A DNA stretch of 64,000 bases from Rhizoctonia solani (taxonomy: Eukaryota > Basidiomycota > Agaricomycetes > Cantharellales > Ceratobasidiaceae), in NCBI RefSeq assembly GCF_016906535.1, contig NC_057376.1:1-64000 (forward strand), read 5' to 3'. Shown piece after piece: positions 1 to 10,829 of the stretch. Numbering within the stretch: the first letter of the stretch is position 1; each line of letters opens with the position of its first letter. Under the pieces are notes generated by a model, which worked only from the letters and a program-made list of their open reading frames with translations, made no database searches and was not told the origin of the DNA. The position numbers were made by a program, and so were the translations under genes.

Positions 1-88
1 ACCTAACCTAACCTAACCTAACCTAACCTAACCTAACCTAACCTAACCTAACCTAACCTAACCTAACCTACCTAACCTAACCCTAACC
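1..88. repeat. Telomeric repeat, (CCTAA)n
   Basis: The window opens with about 14 uninterrupted 5-bp units ACCTA/CCTAA, then two slightly irregular units and a single CCCTAA before unique sequence. Read 5' to 3' toward the chromosome end on the other strand this is TTAGG. The position at the very start and the strand orientation are those of a true chromosome end. The usual fungal repeat is TTAGGG; the 5-bp form is seen directly here, but a systematic loss of one C per unit during base calling cannot be excluded. Confidence 0.93.
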
Positions 89-1410
89 AATAGTCAATAG
101 GAATTGCTGATAAAGCCTGATAATAGTAATTGTGTTAAAAGAGGGTTAAGTTACTATATATACTGGGCCAACGTGTGAACTATCTAGGGTAATCAAGGCC
201 GCTCTTTCCATTTATGGTGGTGTCGACTTCCTAAAATGGCAGGAAGATGCCTAATTTGGGCATTTAAGGTGGTTTGAAAATAAATATTTGCAATTGTCAT
301 GATATATATATGGATCAACTCAGAATCTGCAGGTTTATTAGTAGGATTTCATTTTCAGGGTCCACCTATATATCAGGTAAGTGATGGGGAGGGGATGGCA
401 TTAGTGTGTAAACTAGAATATTGCAGGAGCTGTATCTTATGATCTAGCTGGATTCAGGGTCTGGGAAGAGTCTATTTCAAGAGCTGTAGGTGGCTGTGCT
501 CTGAATCTGCCAAGAAAATGCGCATATATGGACCCTTTTTGACCCAAAGTTCCCCACTACCCCTCTGGTTTTTCAACCAAATATAGGTCTCATTTGATAG
601 GTACTACACTTGGTTTGATCTTAACACGTTGAATAGCATGGCCAAGCAGGAGCTGCAGAAGGCACAGCAGAGGCTTCTGGTGGCTATCAACAAGAAGATG
701 AAAGAGAACGCCATGGTCAGCAATCAGCTTTTGCTTCTTGAGCTCCATCTCAGCCTGTTGAGCAAACAATCTCAACACCCAAAGGGAGATCGTGTGGGCG
801 TGTTTGGAACAATGTAATCTACGTATGTGTCATGAATACACAATATCAATTGCCCCTTTTGGTAGCAGCCTTTAGTGTTAGGTACAATCAATTCTGAGTC
901 TTGGAAGCCTGCTTCATATGATAGCGTGTAAGCTCAAGTATTGTCTGAAATACAGATGACAACCCGCCAAGCATACGCGTGTACAACATTTTCTCTAAGT
1001 GTATATACGAATAGAAGGTGTATTAATATCAACACATTTGGGTGGCTCTAATGTCCATGGCGTTAGTACCAGGCCTAGTCTCTACACAAGTTGCTTGTTT
1101 GGAAATCCCAGTATAAGAGCGTTGAGTGATATGTCTATGTACAAATGAAGCTTAGAGCTTATCATGATGAGTTCACCACAAAACAAAGTATACACAATCT
1201 TATAGTTACAGTTCCACGCCCCAACATATTTTCCAAGTTTGACATATGGCGTGTAAGTAAGTTGTATTACTGATTGATTTTACTTGTTGTTTACCGTGCG
1301 CGGATAACGGATTACAGAAATATGAGCACCATCAGAGAATCATTACTGCATGCTCTTTGCGTACAGAGTATATAGCTTGTGTGGCCAACGCAAATGCTGA
1401 CTAATCAGGT
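89..1410. other. Subtelomeric sequence without a supported gene
   Basis: AT-rich, mostly non-coding. A 61-codon open frame on the minus strand (590-772) is rich in Gln, Lys and Leu and could be a coiled-coil fragment of a degraded mobile-element protein, but there is no intact start-to-stop gene and no recognised domain. Confidence 0.5.
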
Positions 1411-1425
1411 TGCTCATGCTCTTGA

Positions 1426-2408
1426 TGCGTACTTAGTACGCATGGCGTGTGGTGCTATGTGCGCACCAGTACAGATACCAACAAACCACAAGAGTTGCAC
1501 TCTCTGTGCGTACTTTGTACGCATGGTGTGTGGTGCTATGTGCGTGCCAGTATAAATACTGACAAATCACAAGTCCTACACTCTCTGTGCGTACAAAGTA
1601 CGCATAGTGTGTGGCACTATGTGCGTGATGGTGCAGATGCTGACAAATCACAATTGCTGCACTCTCCGTGCGTACTTTGTACGCATGGTGTGCGGTGCTA
1701 TGTGCGTGCCGGTATAAATACTGACAAATCACAAGTCCCACACTCTCTGTGCGTACAAAGTACGCATGGTGTGCGGTGCTATGTGTGCACCAGTACAGAT
1801 ACTGACAAATCACAATTGCTGCACTCTCCGTGTGTACTTTGTACGCATGGTGTGCGGTGCTATGTGCGTGCCGGTATAAATACTGACAAATCACAAGTCC
1901 CACACTCTCTGTGCGTACTTTGTACGCATGGTGTGTGGTGCTATGTGCGTGCCAATATAAAATACTGACAAACCACAACTGTTGCGCTCTCTGTGCGTAC
2001 TTTGCACGCATAGCACTATGTGCGTGGTGGTGCAGATGCTGACAAATCACAAGTGTTGCACTCTCTGTGCGTACTTTGTACGCATAGCATGTAGCACTAC
2101 GTGCATGGTGGTGCAGATGCTGACAAATCACCACCGTTGCACTCTCTGTGCGTACTTGGTACGCATGGTGTGTGGTACTATGTGCGTGGTGGTGAAGATG
2201 CTGACAAATCACCACTGTTGCACTCTCTGTGCGTACTTTGTACGCGTGGTGTGCGGTGCTACATGCATGCTGGTATAAATACTGACAAATCACAAGTCCT
2301 ACACTCTCTGTGCGTACTTTGTACGCATGATGTGTGGCACTACGTGTGTGGAGGTTCAGATGCTGACAAATCATCAGTGTTGCACTCTCTGTGCATACTT
2401 TGTACGCA
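1426..2408. repeat. Subtelomeric 81-bp tandem array, block 1 (13 units)
   Basis: Units are 81-82 bp long (start-to-start distances of a GACAAATC anchor are 81, 81, 81, 81, 82); one unit near 2000 is shorter (74 bp between palindromes). Every unit holds a palindrome TGCGTAC-NNN-GTACGCA. Palindrome starts are 1426, 1507, 1588, 1669, 1750, 1831, 1912, 1994, 2068, 2149, 2230, 2311 and 2392. The central triplet is TTT in most, AAA at 1588 and 1750, TTA at 1426, TTG at 2149. Because 81 is a multiple of three, long repeat-encoded open frames run through both strands; these are a by-product, not genes. Confidence 0.9.
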
Positions 2409-2660
2409 TGATAAGTATCACACTGTGCATACTCTCTTTTTTGATGTCAAGTGTTGTGCTTGCTGTGCATACAAAGCATGCACTACTGGTGTTAGCTTGG
2501 ATGTTTTTGTTCAAATGCTGACTAGTGTTCAGAGGTGTGATCTCCATGCATACACTCAAGCCTAAGAGGTTTTACCATGGGTAGCCTGGCTCAGTTTGGG
2601 ACCCAGGTTGGGACCCAGCCTACCTAGCAACCTAGTTTCTCTGATTAACCTAACCTAATC
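2394..2660. repeat. Array-flanking spacer, copy 1, ending in an internal telomere-like tract
   Basis: Leaves the array at CGCATGATAAGTATCACACTG, runs through a T-rich stretch and the phrase TTTACCATGGGTAGCCTGG and ends GATTAACCTAACCTAATC. The last part (about 2646-2658) is two CCTAA units, identical in form to the terminal repeat. The same spacer recurs at about 3015-3265 with a few substitutions, but there the telomere-like tract is missing. Confidence 0.8.
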
Positions 2661-3021
2661 ATCAGTGTTGCACTCTCTGTGCGTACTTTGTACGCATGGT
2701 GTGCAGTGCTATGTGCGTGCCAGTATAAAATACTGACAAATCACAAGTGTTGCACTCTCTGTGCGTACAAAGTACGCATAGCATGTGGCACTATGTGCGT
2801 GGTGGTGCAGATGCTGACAAATCACCACCGTTGCACTCTCTGTGCGTACTTTGTACGCATGGTGTGTGGTGCTATGTGCGTGCCGGTATGAATACTGACA
2901 AATCACAAGTCCCACACTCTCTGTGCGTACAAAGTACGCATGGTGTGTGGTGCTATGTGCGTGCCAGTATAAATACTGACAAATCACAAGTGTTGCACTC
3001 TCTGTGCGTACTTTGTACGCA
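2661..3021. repeat. Subtelomeric 81-bp tandem array, block 2 (5 units)
   Basis: Same unit as block 1. Palindromes start at 2680 (TTT), 2762 (AAA), 2843 (TTT), 2924 (AAA) and 3005 (TTT). The block starts directly after the internal CCTAA tract and leads into the second copy of the flanking spacer, so blocks 1 and 2 plus their spacers form a tandem duplication of a telomere-proximal segment. Confidence 0.88.
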
Positions 3022-3265
3022 TGATAAGTATCACACTGTACATACTCTCTTTTTCAGATGTCAAGTGTTGTGCTTGCTGTGCATACAAAGCATGCACTAC
3101 AGGTGTTAGCTTGCATGTTTTCATTCAAATACTGACTAGTGTTCAGAGGTGTGATCTCCATGCATACACTCAAGCCTAAGAGGTTTTACCATGGGTAGCC
3201 TGGCTCAGTTTGGGACCCAGGCTGGGACCCAGCCTACCTAGCAGCCTAGTTTCTCTGATTAACCT
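3015..3265. repeat. Array-flanking spacer, copy 2
   Basis: Near-identical to 2394-2645, including the direct pair GGGACCCAGG.TGGGACCCAG. It ends in GATTAACCTGTCTTTTC instead of the CCTAA tract of copy 1 and joins unique sequence. Confidence 0.8.
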
Positions 3266-3385
3266 GTCTTTTCTCAGCATGTTGTGGGATATCAATGAAG
3301 AGAGCTGAATTTTCTGCATTTTATGAGCTACTAAATACTTGGTTGTGATGAGATTTCACAAACGTCCCTCACTATAGGACCCTGA

Positions 3386-3406
3386 GGACCGGTCGGCAAC
3401 CGGTCC
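3386..3406. repeat. Hairpin repeat GGACCGGT-n5-ACCGGTCC, copy 1
   Basis: Perfect 8-bp inverted repeat (GGACCGGT / ACCGGTCC) around the 5-nt loop CGGCA. Two further copies lie within 500 bp: 3576-3596 (left arm GGACCAGT, loop TGGCA) and 3856-3876 (left arm TGACCGGT, loop CGGCA). Right arm and loop are conserved in all three. Confidence 0.8.
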
Positions 3407-4560
3407 CCCCTCTGGTGTCAAGCAGACCATCAACTTTGTCTTGCATGTATCTCACTCAATACTGAGCCAATCTACGCCATTCTAGTACTGAGGTACTCTG
3501 TGCAATTATGCGCATTCTTTGAGCACTTACAGACCTTATTGTGGTGACATTTGGGATGGTCAATTATCTGAGGGAGGACCAGTTGGCAACCGGTCCCCTC
3601 TGGCGCCAAAGCTCTACATGTATATTGTTTCCATTATATCTCCACAAATACTAAGCCAAATAACATTGTTCTGGTGTCAAAATGATCTTATGAGCTAGCT
3701 CTATCTTGTGAGACCATAAAAAAAGTTTCTGAATTGCGTCCGCAAATGTATTTTGCTGTTTTCTCAACAAGTTCTTGACCAATTTCAAATGTCTTTCCAT
3801 TTTTGGAAAGTGCGTCATGGTCCGCATTTTTGACGATTTTTGTTAAATTTCCAATTGACCGGTCGGCAACCGGTCCTCAAGGCTGCAGTGATAAAATTAG
3901 TTAAAAATCGATTATTTTTGACCTCAATAGAATTGCCCCAAATTTTGACAGTAGGTGTGCATGGCATAGGAGACCATAATGACAAAGTCTCACGCAATTT
4001 GAATCACAGACAAAAGCAGGAATCTCATTATTCTCCAAAATTCAAGGAATTTTTCATACTATAACAACCCTAGATAAGCCGTGAATATCAACCAATGGTA
4101 AGGATGCAATCTCCAACAAGGTTCAATTGCTGGGCAAGCTACTCTGCCCGTTCACACAATATTTTCCCCGCCGCACTGCCTTGGCAGGGGTATATAAGAG
4201 AGTGATCCACTGAAGAGTTTGAACCATCAAACAAAACCTTAAGCACTTATAAAGTAAGTACTTTAGGTTTGGAATTAGGCAGTACTGTTGTGGTTGGTTA
4301 TGTTTAGCCAAGGTGATGCCCCAACCTTTGGCCGGGGCTAGCTTCTTCCTTTTGTGGTCTGCATCTAAATTTAGTTGAATTGCTTTTCTCTGTGAAGTTG
4401 TAGGCCTGAGTGAAATAAATGGGCAAGAATTGCGTCATAATTACATTTTTCTTGCGCTGCACATCATTAATATTGATATATGGCCAAGGAGGAACATAAA
4501 AAGCATAAGTAAAACAGATGGAAACTATTAGAATTCGGTCAATCTCGGGCAAGATTGACC
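3407..4560. other. Intergenic, subtelomeric; further hairpin copies, no supported gene
   Basis: Holds hairpin copies at 3576-3596 and 3856-3876. A TATA-like GGGGTATATAAG at about 4185 precedes no convincing coding frame. Short open frames here show no domain and are not annotated. Confidence 0.5.
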
Positions 4561-6369
4561 TCACTCAATCTTGAGTCTCAGGCAATCTCCCTCCAACCGA
4601 ACCCGTCGTGGAGGAAGAGTTTCCTCCTCGCCATGATCATTTCGTCCGTATATGGCACTGGTGTCTAGATAAAAGACGGCCAATGTCATATCGGTTATGA
4701 TGAGGGTGCGCGTCCGTGATTGGACATATATGAATAACACACCAGACAGGGTAACAAGGGACTGCAAAACGAGCCAGATGCAGACGCGTGAGACGTTCAC
4801 TGTAGCCTGAGAAGCGGGGGCTGAGACGGAGTATGTGGTGTTATATAAGTTGTCCCAAGCTAGCCTATCTGTTAGAGCCACCCAAGATACGACGTAGGCA
4901 CGGGTAAGCATCCCAATAACCTGCTCATCTAAGCTGTGCCAAGTAGGTATTACGTCGATTATCTCCTGTTCTTCAATCAACCCTGTAACGACTGGGGCAA
5001 GACGCAAAGCAGTTGTCGTGGCGAAATCTTCCTTCACATGGAGAACTGAATTATTTTGAACAATTCGATGTGACGAAACCAGGCAATCGTAACAGGTACT
5101 GGCACCGGCAACATAATCGATCCATGCATAGGCGTAGCAGATCGTGTAGCCGTAAAAAAAGGGTCGATCGACTCTGAAGTTATCAATGCTAACTTCAGTA
5201 CCATTTGAGTAGGTGCACCGAGGGGAGCCATCGGCTCCTTTGTTAACACTCCCTATCCGTTTCTTCATTAAACGTCTTTCCGAAATCACCAGGGGCTTTG
5301 GGTCGGTCAGGTTGGAGCTAGGATCATATGGCACAACAGGATCTGGTATAAGGAATCCGGCGGGCGACCTCACCTCACACTCTTTTCTTTCTATGCCAAG
5401 TCTACGACATGGCTGCGCGGGGTCCGCTGAGAGCTGTTCTGTGCTCAATGTGGCATTGGGGTTATTGACCCACTCGATAGATTTCACCGAGAAGTACGGC
5501 AGTGTAGTATTCGTGATGGTACTGTTAACCTCCAGTTGGAGTCCTGGTATATAACGCCTTATGGTATTGGTACTTGTATCACGCCCCCAGGTTAGAGAAG
5601 TGAGACCGGCAGCAAGGCGAAGTAATCTATTAGTGTTCTCGGGCCTGCTGAACCATCGGCTCGTGGTAAATCGACCCGTATTTAACGTCGGTATAGCAAT
5701 TGTTAAGTTAGACAAACGCTGAGGAGTGTGGTGTGCCGGTAACCATGTGATGGAACCTGTGAGGACAGGAGCCGAAAGTTGTACAGGAATCGTGATGGCA
5801 AGCATGACCCATATGAGCCACCGAGTTAGTCTTGTTCCTTCGGTTGCTCGTGCGCGAGGTATTGTGACAGTATTGTAAGAGATCAGCCTGCGAAGTTGTT
5901 GGGGCCTAAGGCCATATTTCTCCATAAGAATGAATGCGCAGCGCCAGCATAACGGGCCAAGCCATCCAGCAGCGACCAAACGAAGGATAGCAATAGAAAT
6001 CGAGAGGAGTGTTGTTATGTCAGATTGTAGCGGGGCGTAAAACTCCCAAGGTACCAGACTGCCCTCGTGCAGTTGGACTGTTGGTTTTCGCTCCGAGATG
6101 TTAAAGTTTCTATCATTTACGTAAACCAGCATAAAAATGGCGATAGTGACGGTCAGAACTCCATGGAACAACAATGGCCACAGAACTCGTAGCCAAACGA
6201 CGCGATTGTTGGGCACTCTGTGATCGCCACTAGAAGTTCTAGCGGAATATCGCTCTTGCTGTCCTGAAAAAGCTTCGTCCTCTTTCCGCATGTCCATGGC
6301 CAGTGACTGGTATAACGATTCCCTCTCATCTGGATTCCGGTCTTGTATGGGCAGATTAGTCGCTTTCAT
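4561..6369 (-). CDS. Large membrane protein of unknown function, 602 aa
   Basis: Single uninterrupted frame, ATG at 6369, stop at 4561. The N-terminal ~55 residues are charged and likely cytoplasmic. Clear hydrophobic segments lie at about 62-84, 120-142 and 183-206, followed by a long Ser/Thr/Asn-rich stretch with many N-x-S/T sites and several Cys, consistent with an extracellular or lumenal domain, and a last membrane segment near residue 550 before a short acidic/basic tail. I recognise no catalytic motif. The shape (three N-terminal helices, large glycosylated loop, C-terminal helix) resembles hypothetical membrane proteins that are multiplied in subtelomeres of some Agaricomycetes; that comparison is inference. 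It is the first intact gene from the telomere, and unusual here in lacking introns. Confidence 0.75.
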   Translation of the reverse strand: MKATNLPIQDRNPDERESLYQSLAMDMRKEDEAFSGQQERYSARTSSGDHRVPNNRVVWLRVLWPLLFHGVLTVTIAIFMLVYVNDRNFNISERKPTVQLHEGSLVPWEFYAPLQSDITTLLSISIAILRLVAAGWLGPLCWRCAFILMEKYGLRPQQLRRLISYNTVTIPRARATEGTRLTRWLIWVMLAITIPVQLSAPVLTGSITWLPAHHTPQRLSNLTIAIPTLNTGRFTTSRWFSRPENTNRLLRLAAGLTSLTWGRDTSTNTIRRYIPGLQLEVNSTITNTTLPYFSVKSIEWVNNPNATLSTEQLSADPAQPCRRLGIERKECEVRSPAGFLIPDPVVPYDPSSNLTDPKPLVISERRLMKKRIGSVNKGADGSPRCTYSNGTEVSIDNFRVDRPFFYGYTICYAYAWIDYVAGASTCYDCLVSSHRIVQNNSVLHVKEDFATTTALRLAPVVTGLIEEQEIIDVIPTWHSLDEQVIGMLTRAYVVSWVALTDRLAWDNLYNTTYSVSAPASQATVNVSRVCIWLVLQSLVTLSGVLFIYVQSRTRTLIITDMTLAVFYLDTSAIYGRNDHGEEETLPPRRVRLEGDCLRLKIE

Positions 6370-7605
6370 GTTTGCCTGTTAACGTATTTCTGCCTCAATA
6401 TGGACACGTCATAAACTGGAAACTCACTCACCTATGAGCTTGGGCTTTGGTAGGTATAGGGCTCAGGCCCCCAATGGCACTCGCTGTATATATACGCTTA
6501 AACCCTTCTGGAATAACCTGAAACGAGGCGTGTTACTCAGCTTGGCAGCTTTGATTAGATGTGACTAAGACAGAGCATCGCCATATTGTACCCGTCGAAT
6601 GGGATCCACCCCTATTTCCGGTCAACTTCAGTACTTAAGCTTACTAACAACTTTGAGTCGCAGTATCTGATACATATGTCAACATACCACCATCATCTAC
6701 GGTACACCTGGATCTGGTCCACCGCCTCAGGTTAAGAAGCATTCAGCAGATATGTGCTGAACGGGTATTCAGAGATTACTATATGTCCTCCCCTGGCTAG
6801 AGCTAAGAATTGAAACTCAGTCTTCGTTTGTTTCCTTCAAATTTAGTTGGGTTCCTCGATTGTGATAGGAATTGCATCGCTGTTGGACACGTTAACGCAG
6901 GCGGCTAGGCCAGGAACCGCCATATATGCTCGTATGAAATTGACCCTGTCTAATCGCATAAACAGCTCCCCAAACAGGTGGTCACTGGTTGTTTACAACG
7001 TCTCAAACCGTAAGCGTATTATAACTAGAATGTGCATTTGGAGTAATAGCTTGGTCTAGTGAAAGCTGCAACGTCCCATCAATGATACGAAACCAGACGA
7101 GATGTAACAAATAGAACTTATATATCAATCCGACTTCAGCATCGAGCAACATTCCCACTCAATCCAAGTTGTTTCTCGTCCTGTTCGATAACAAGTCGAC
7201 GTTGGAGCCACATTCAGACCGAAGGCTGGGATCTTCCTCTTCCGACTGGCTTTCTAAGGCAAGTCTTTCTAGTGTATAGATCTCACAGCACCAGGCCTAC
7301 GCAAAAAGCATACCCAGTGATTCACACAGCCCAGCCAAACCCGAGTTGGCTACGCGGAACGGGCTTCCCCCTGGCCAGTGGGCGCCCAGCTTACATACAC
7401 GGCAGCGGGAAGCGCCAAGCGGTTAGGTCTGGCTCAGCGCTTCCTACATGCTTTGTTTCCAATTCGAACATGCGAGATCAGCCTGGTTCAGCCAAGAACT
7501 CTCTTTTGTAACCCCAGCGTGCCATCGTCACTTGTATTGTTATTCCCACAGTGTCATAGATTATTTATGCCCATCGCAGGTGCCTGAAACTCCCACTCCC
7601 TCATA
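6370..7605. other. Intergenic region
   Basis: Divergent spacer between the membrane protein and the next gene. Short open frames at 7272-7587 lie in a GC-richer patch but have no domain, no splice-supported extension and no start context; nothing else seen. Confidence 0.5.
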
Positions 7606-8697
7606 ATGAATGCTCATTCGATTCGACACGCTTGGTTTCCTCCGGCTATTCCTAAACGCAAACACGATAACCGAGAATTTGATAGTGAATCCGAATGGCC
7701 TAGCACATATCGCCCCCTCTCTGAGCCCACACTTGAATCTAGACCCACCAAACGTCTTCGCCAGCTCGAAGGCGACCTGGCCGAGCTGACTCTAAGAGCC
7801 AGGAACCCATTGTCAGAAGAACCTATTACGATTAACACCGATCCGGAGGCTTTGAGTCCACCTTATTCTCACCCTCGAGCTCACTCTAACCAGACCCATG
7901 ACGTACCTTTGGACGGAGAAGCAGAGCCCTATATCTCGAGCATCTATGAATTTGCGTCACCTCACATAGGGTCTAGGAGTAGTGTTGCTTCGTTGCCGCT
8001 TCAAGGAGAAGTGTCCGAAGTGAATACTAGTGACGAGGAATACGAGATGAAGGAGGATGTGGAGGGCCAGCAGATGAATGGGTCCCGAATAGGAGGTGGT
8101 GTATTTGTGCGAGGGGAAGAGGGTGTGCCCGGCTATACCGTTTACGAACCTGAAAATGGACCTGAAAAGAGAAAACGAAAGGTTGAAGACGATGAGCATG
8201 GACTTAACAAAAGAGGGAAGAGGAGCTGGTACGAACCTGAAAAAGATCGTGAGTGTTTTGTGTCCCTGGCTACTTACACGTCATACTCATGCGCCCGAGT
8301 AGGCGTTGTGGTCCTGGATCTTGACTCTTCTGAGGACGAATCGGTTACTCGTTCTCCGCGTAGACGCCGTTCCGCGTTCTCGCTCACCGCAGCATCTCAA
8401 AAATCATCTAGTTCCCGGTCCAGGTCCCAGACCGAAACTCGAGAGGACACACCCGAATTCGTTATCAACCCCAAACTATTATTACATATCTCCTCCACAA
8501 CAAGCGTCCCTTCGATCCCAAGAGAAGAGAATTCAACGCAAGCTGTCATTTTGTACAAACCCGCTCCGTGGATTACTGAACCTCATGAGGGTGAGCCAGA
8601 GGTAACCGACATCGAAAATATCGTTCCGGAGAGTAGTATACCAATGGAGGCCTCACCTCTTGTTCAAGACGATGATGCCATGGATATTGACTCGTAG
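7606..8697 (+). CDS. Charged, disordered, probably nuclear protein
   Basis: ATG at 7606, stop TAG at 8695-8697; 363 codons if read straight through. A probable 54-nt intron lies at 8249-8302 (GTGAGT donor, GAGTAG acceptor, phase 1); it is free of stops and a multiple of three, so both forms stay open (345 aa spliced). The protein is rich in Glu, Arg, Lys and Ser, with basic clusters KRKRK near residue 190 and RSPRRRR near 250 that look like nuclear localisation signals, an acidic DLDSSEDE run and a C-terminal acidic tail. No enzymatic domain is visible. A role in nuclear scaffolding or regulation is only a guess from composition. Confidence 0.7.
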   Translation: MNAHSIRHAWFPPAIPKRKHDNREFDSESEWPSTYRPLSEPTLESRPTKRLRQLEGDLAELTLRARNPLSEEPITINTDPEALSPPYSHPRAHSNQTHDVPLDGEAEPYISSIYEFASPHIGSRSSVASLPLQGEVSEVNTSDEEYEMKEDVEGQQMNGSRIGGGVFVRGEEGVPGYTVYEPENGPEKRKRKVEDDEHGLNKRGKRSWYEPEKDRECFVSLATYTSYSCARVGVVVLDLDSSEDESVTRSPRRRRSAFSLTAASQKSSSSRSRSQTETREDTPEFVINPKLLLHISSTTSVPSIPREENSTQAVILYKPAPWITEPHEGEPEVTDIENIVPESSIPMEASPLVQDDDAMDIDS

Positions 8698-10829
8698 GAG
8701 GCGTTCTTATTGCACTGGAAATTAGTAGCATTTCTGTTGGCTCCCTTTCATTTTGAAATGGTGTATATGCTGTCATTCGCTATCGGTCCAATTTTGTTTC
8801 GATATCTCTGCCCAAAATTAAGTTTATTTAGTTGAATCTGGCTTGGCTGGCTATAGTTTCCAGGTAACAGAGTGTTTGCTCAAGAACCGATAACCAAGAT
8901 GACAACAAAAGATGAGGCTAGTTACGCGCTTATGTAAGTACGGACTTCATGTCTCTTTCACCCTGACAGGGCACCTCTTGGTGAAATACATGAATATCAT
9001 TTTTGGGCGTCGATGGAAATGTTACTAACGTTAAATTTCTGTGGAATAAAACAGAGCCCAAAGTGCATGCAAAAGTCGAGATGCTTGACCAATACGCCCT
9101 CTCAGGACGAATATGCAACTGCAGAGTGCAGTACTAGTAGTCATCGTTACCAGTTCAGCTAGATTCGTTGCCTGGTTCTACACAAATGAATCCACCAGGA
9201 ACTCGTCATCTAATCGGCTTTGGTAGACATCTGAACTTCCCCTAATACGTATCAGCGGGTCCGTCTCGTATCTTGCTTTGAGTCGTCAACAAGTTTAGGA
9301 GCTCGAATTTGAGTCCGGCCGAGACATTTTCTGCACCTTTTGTGAACCAGCAGAAAATCTCGCGAATGTTTCAGGCCTTGAGATAGCCCACCAGATGAGC
9401 CGCGGCTCTTTCGTCTCAAGAAGGCAATTAGATAGATCTATAGACAGCCCTGCTTTGTATTTTACTAACCTTGAGCAAGGAGAATTTGCGCGCTTTAGTT
9501 TATCAGGTTGGGTGCCGGTGGCGTGAAATGGGATTATGTTAACGTTTGCGCCAACCGATTGAAGCTCAGATAGCCGGATTCATTACCTTCTCCCAAAATA
9601 CCGCCAAATAACGGGGTCTTGGAGGATCACTGTGAACACCGAGTGGGCTGTCTCATGGAAAGAACTTTACAATCCGATACTCAATCGAAGGTATGTAATT
9701 GGCATATTTCTTGCGTTGAGCACTACGCGTACGGGTACCTAGGCATGGGGAAATCTGAAACGAAAACTGGCTATAGATTACATGGTTAAGCTCGTATGAC
9801 CAGGACTTACAGTTCAACCAATATGAATCTCCAACAACAATCGCACCGGTTATTCCGGAGCATTGAAAACAATCACAAGAGGTAGCACTAGATGTGTTGA
9901 AAATCTCAATACTTTGGATATTCCTAACCGACCTCAGTCCAGGGTTTCTCGAAGATCGGTTTGCGAGGGATCCAACCAATTCTGGCCTGCTCTATCCGGG
10001 GTGGAAGAGAAGGGAACGTAACTGAAGAAGACGGACCGACTCCGAGACGCTGAGAACAGTTGGGCGTGAAAGGCTTGATGCAAATCCAACGTAATTCAAC
10101 TTCGGGAAGGCATTCCACCGGTCAGCTATGTGGCACGCCCGACCGGGAAGGTATGTGACTCATGAGCATGTGGTATGTTGGATATCAATTGATGCAAGGA
10201 ACAGAGCGCGCGTGCATAGTGTGCTTTGCGATCGGGGGAGAAAATGCTCGGGTATCGACATGTATTCGCCGGACCGGGGCACTGTACAGGGAGCTTAGGA
10301 AGGCTAGATGCAGAAGTTAATGTTCATGCCCCCAGGCACATTCAGTAACAATCGAAGACGTGGCGTCGTTCGAGTTCCGGAAGTCAAGTGGGGCAAAGAT
10401 ACTCCTGCCTAGACGGATGTCGGAACATCTGCGACGAATATGAGAATGAATGATTTCGTCACAATAGGAAAGAATTGCGTAAAAAACTTTTTTAGAGGCG
10501 TAATTCAGTGAGTTCAAGCCGCGTGTGTGGGAAGGTTGTCCCTGGATAGATCGGCAGTTGTAAATGAATGAGGGCGCGTGGCGGTGGATTTCGCGGCTGG
10601 GGGGCATGGATTAATACGTCGTGATTGAGTGCCAAGTTGGAAGCGCATGAATCAAGCGATGCGCACGCGGTCGGGGACGGTAGAAGTGTGCGAGATAGGA
10701 CGAAGGAAGCGATGGTAGCATGTGGGGGCAGAAACGAAGCACGCGGCTCGTCACGTGTGGTTAACCTTTTAAACCGTCAGTTCGAAATGCTGAATGTTGT
10801 GTGTAGTCGGTCTTTCTCTCGTTTTTGCT
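8698..10829. other. 2.1-kb intergenic region
   Basis: No intact gene supported. On the minus strand around 9650-10118 there are short open frames joined by a plausible intron (GTAAGT near 9809, acceptor near 9756), with a Cys-containing stretch, but the frames are not continuous and I do not recognise the product. The last 90 bp before 10830 are the promoter of the protease gene and contain CACGTG at 10752-10757. Confidence 0.4.

Noticed and set aside
1433..2374. 313-codon frame through the 81-bp array
   Set aside because: Produced by the 27-codon repeat unit; equally long frames occur on the other strand, and there is no start context or splice signal.
5213..5554. 113-codon frame opposite the membrane protein
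   Set aside because: Antisense shadow of the 602-aa gene.
9653..10118. Possible small Cys-containing gene on the minus strand
   Set aside because: Frames are broken and no family is recognisable; one plausible intron is not enough.
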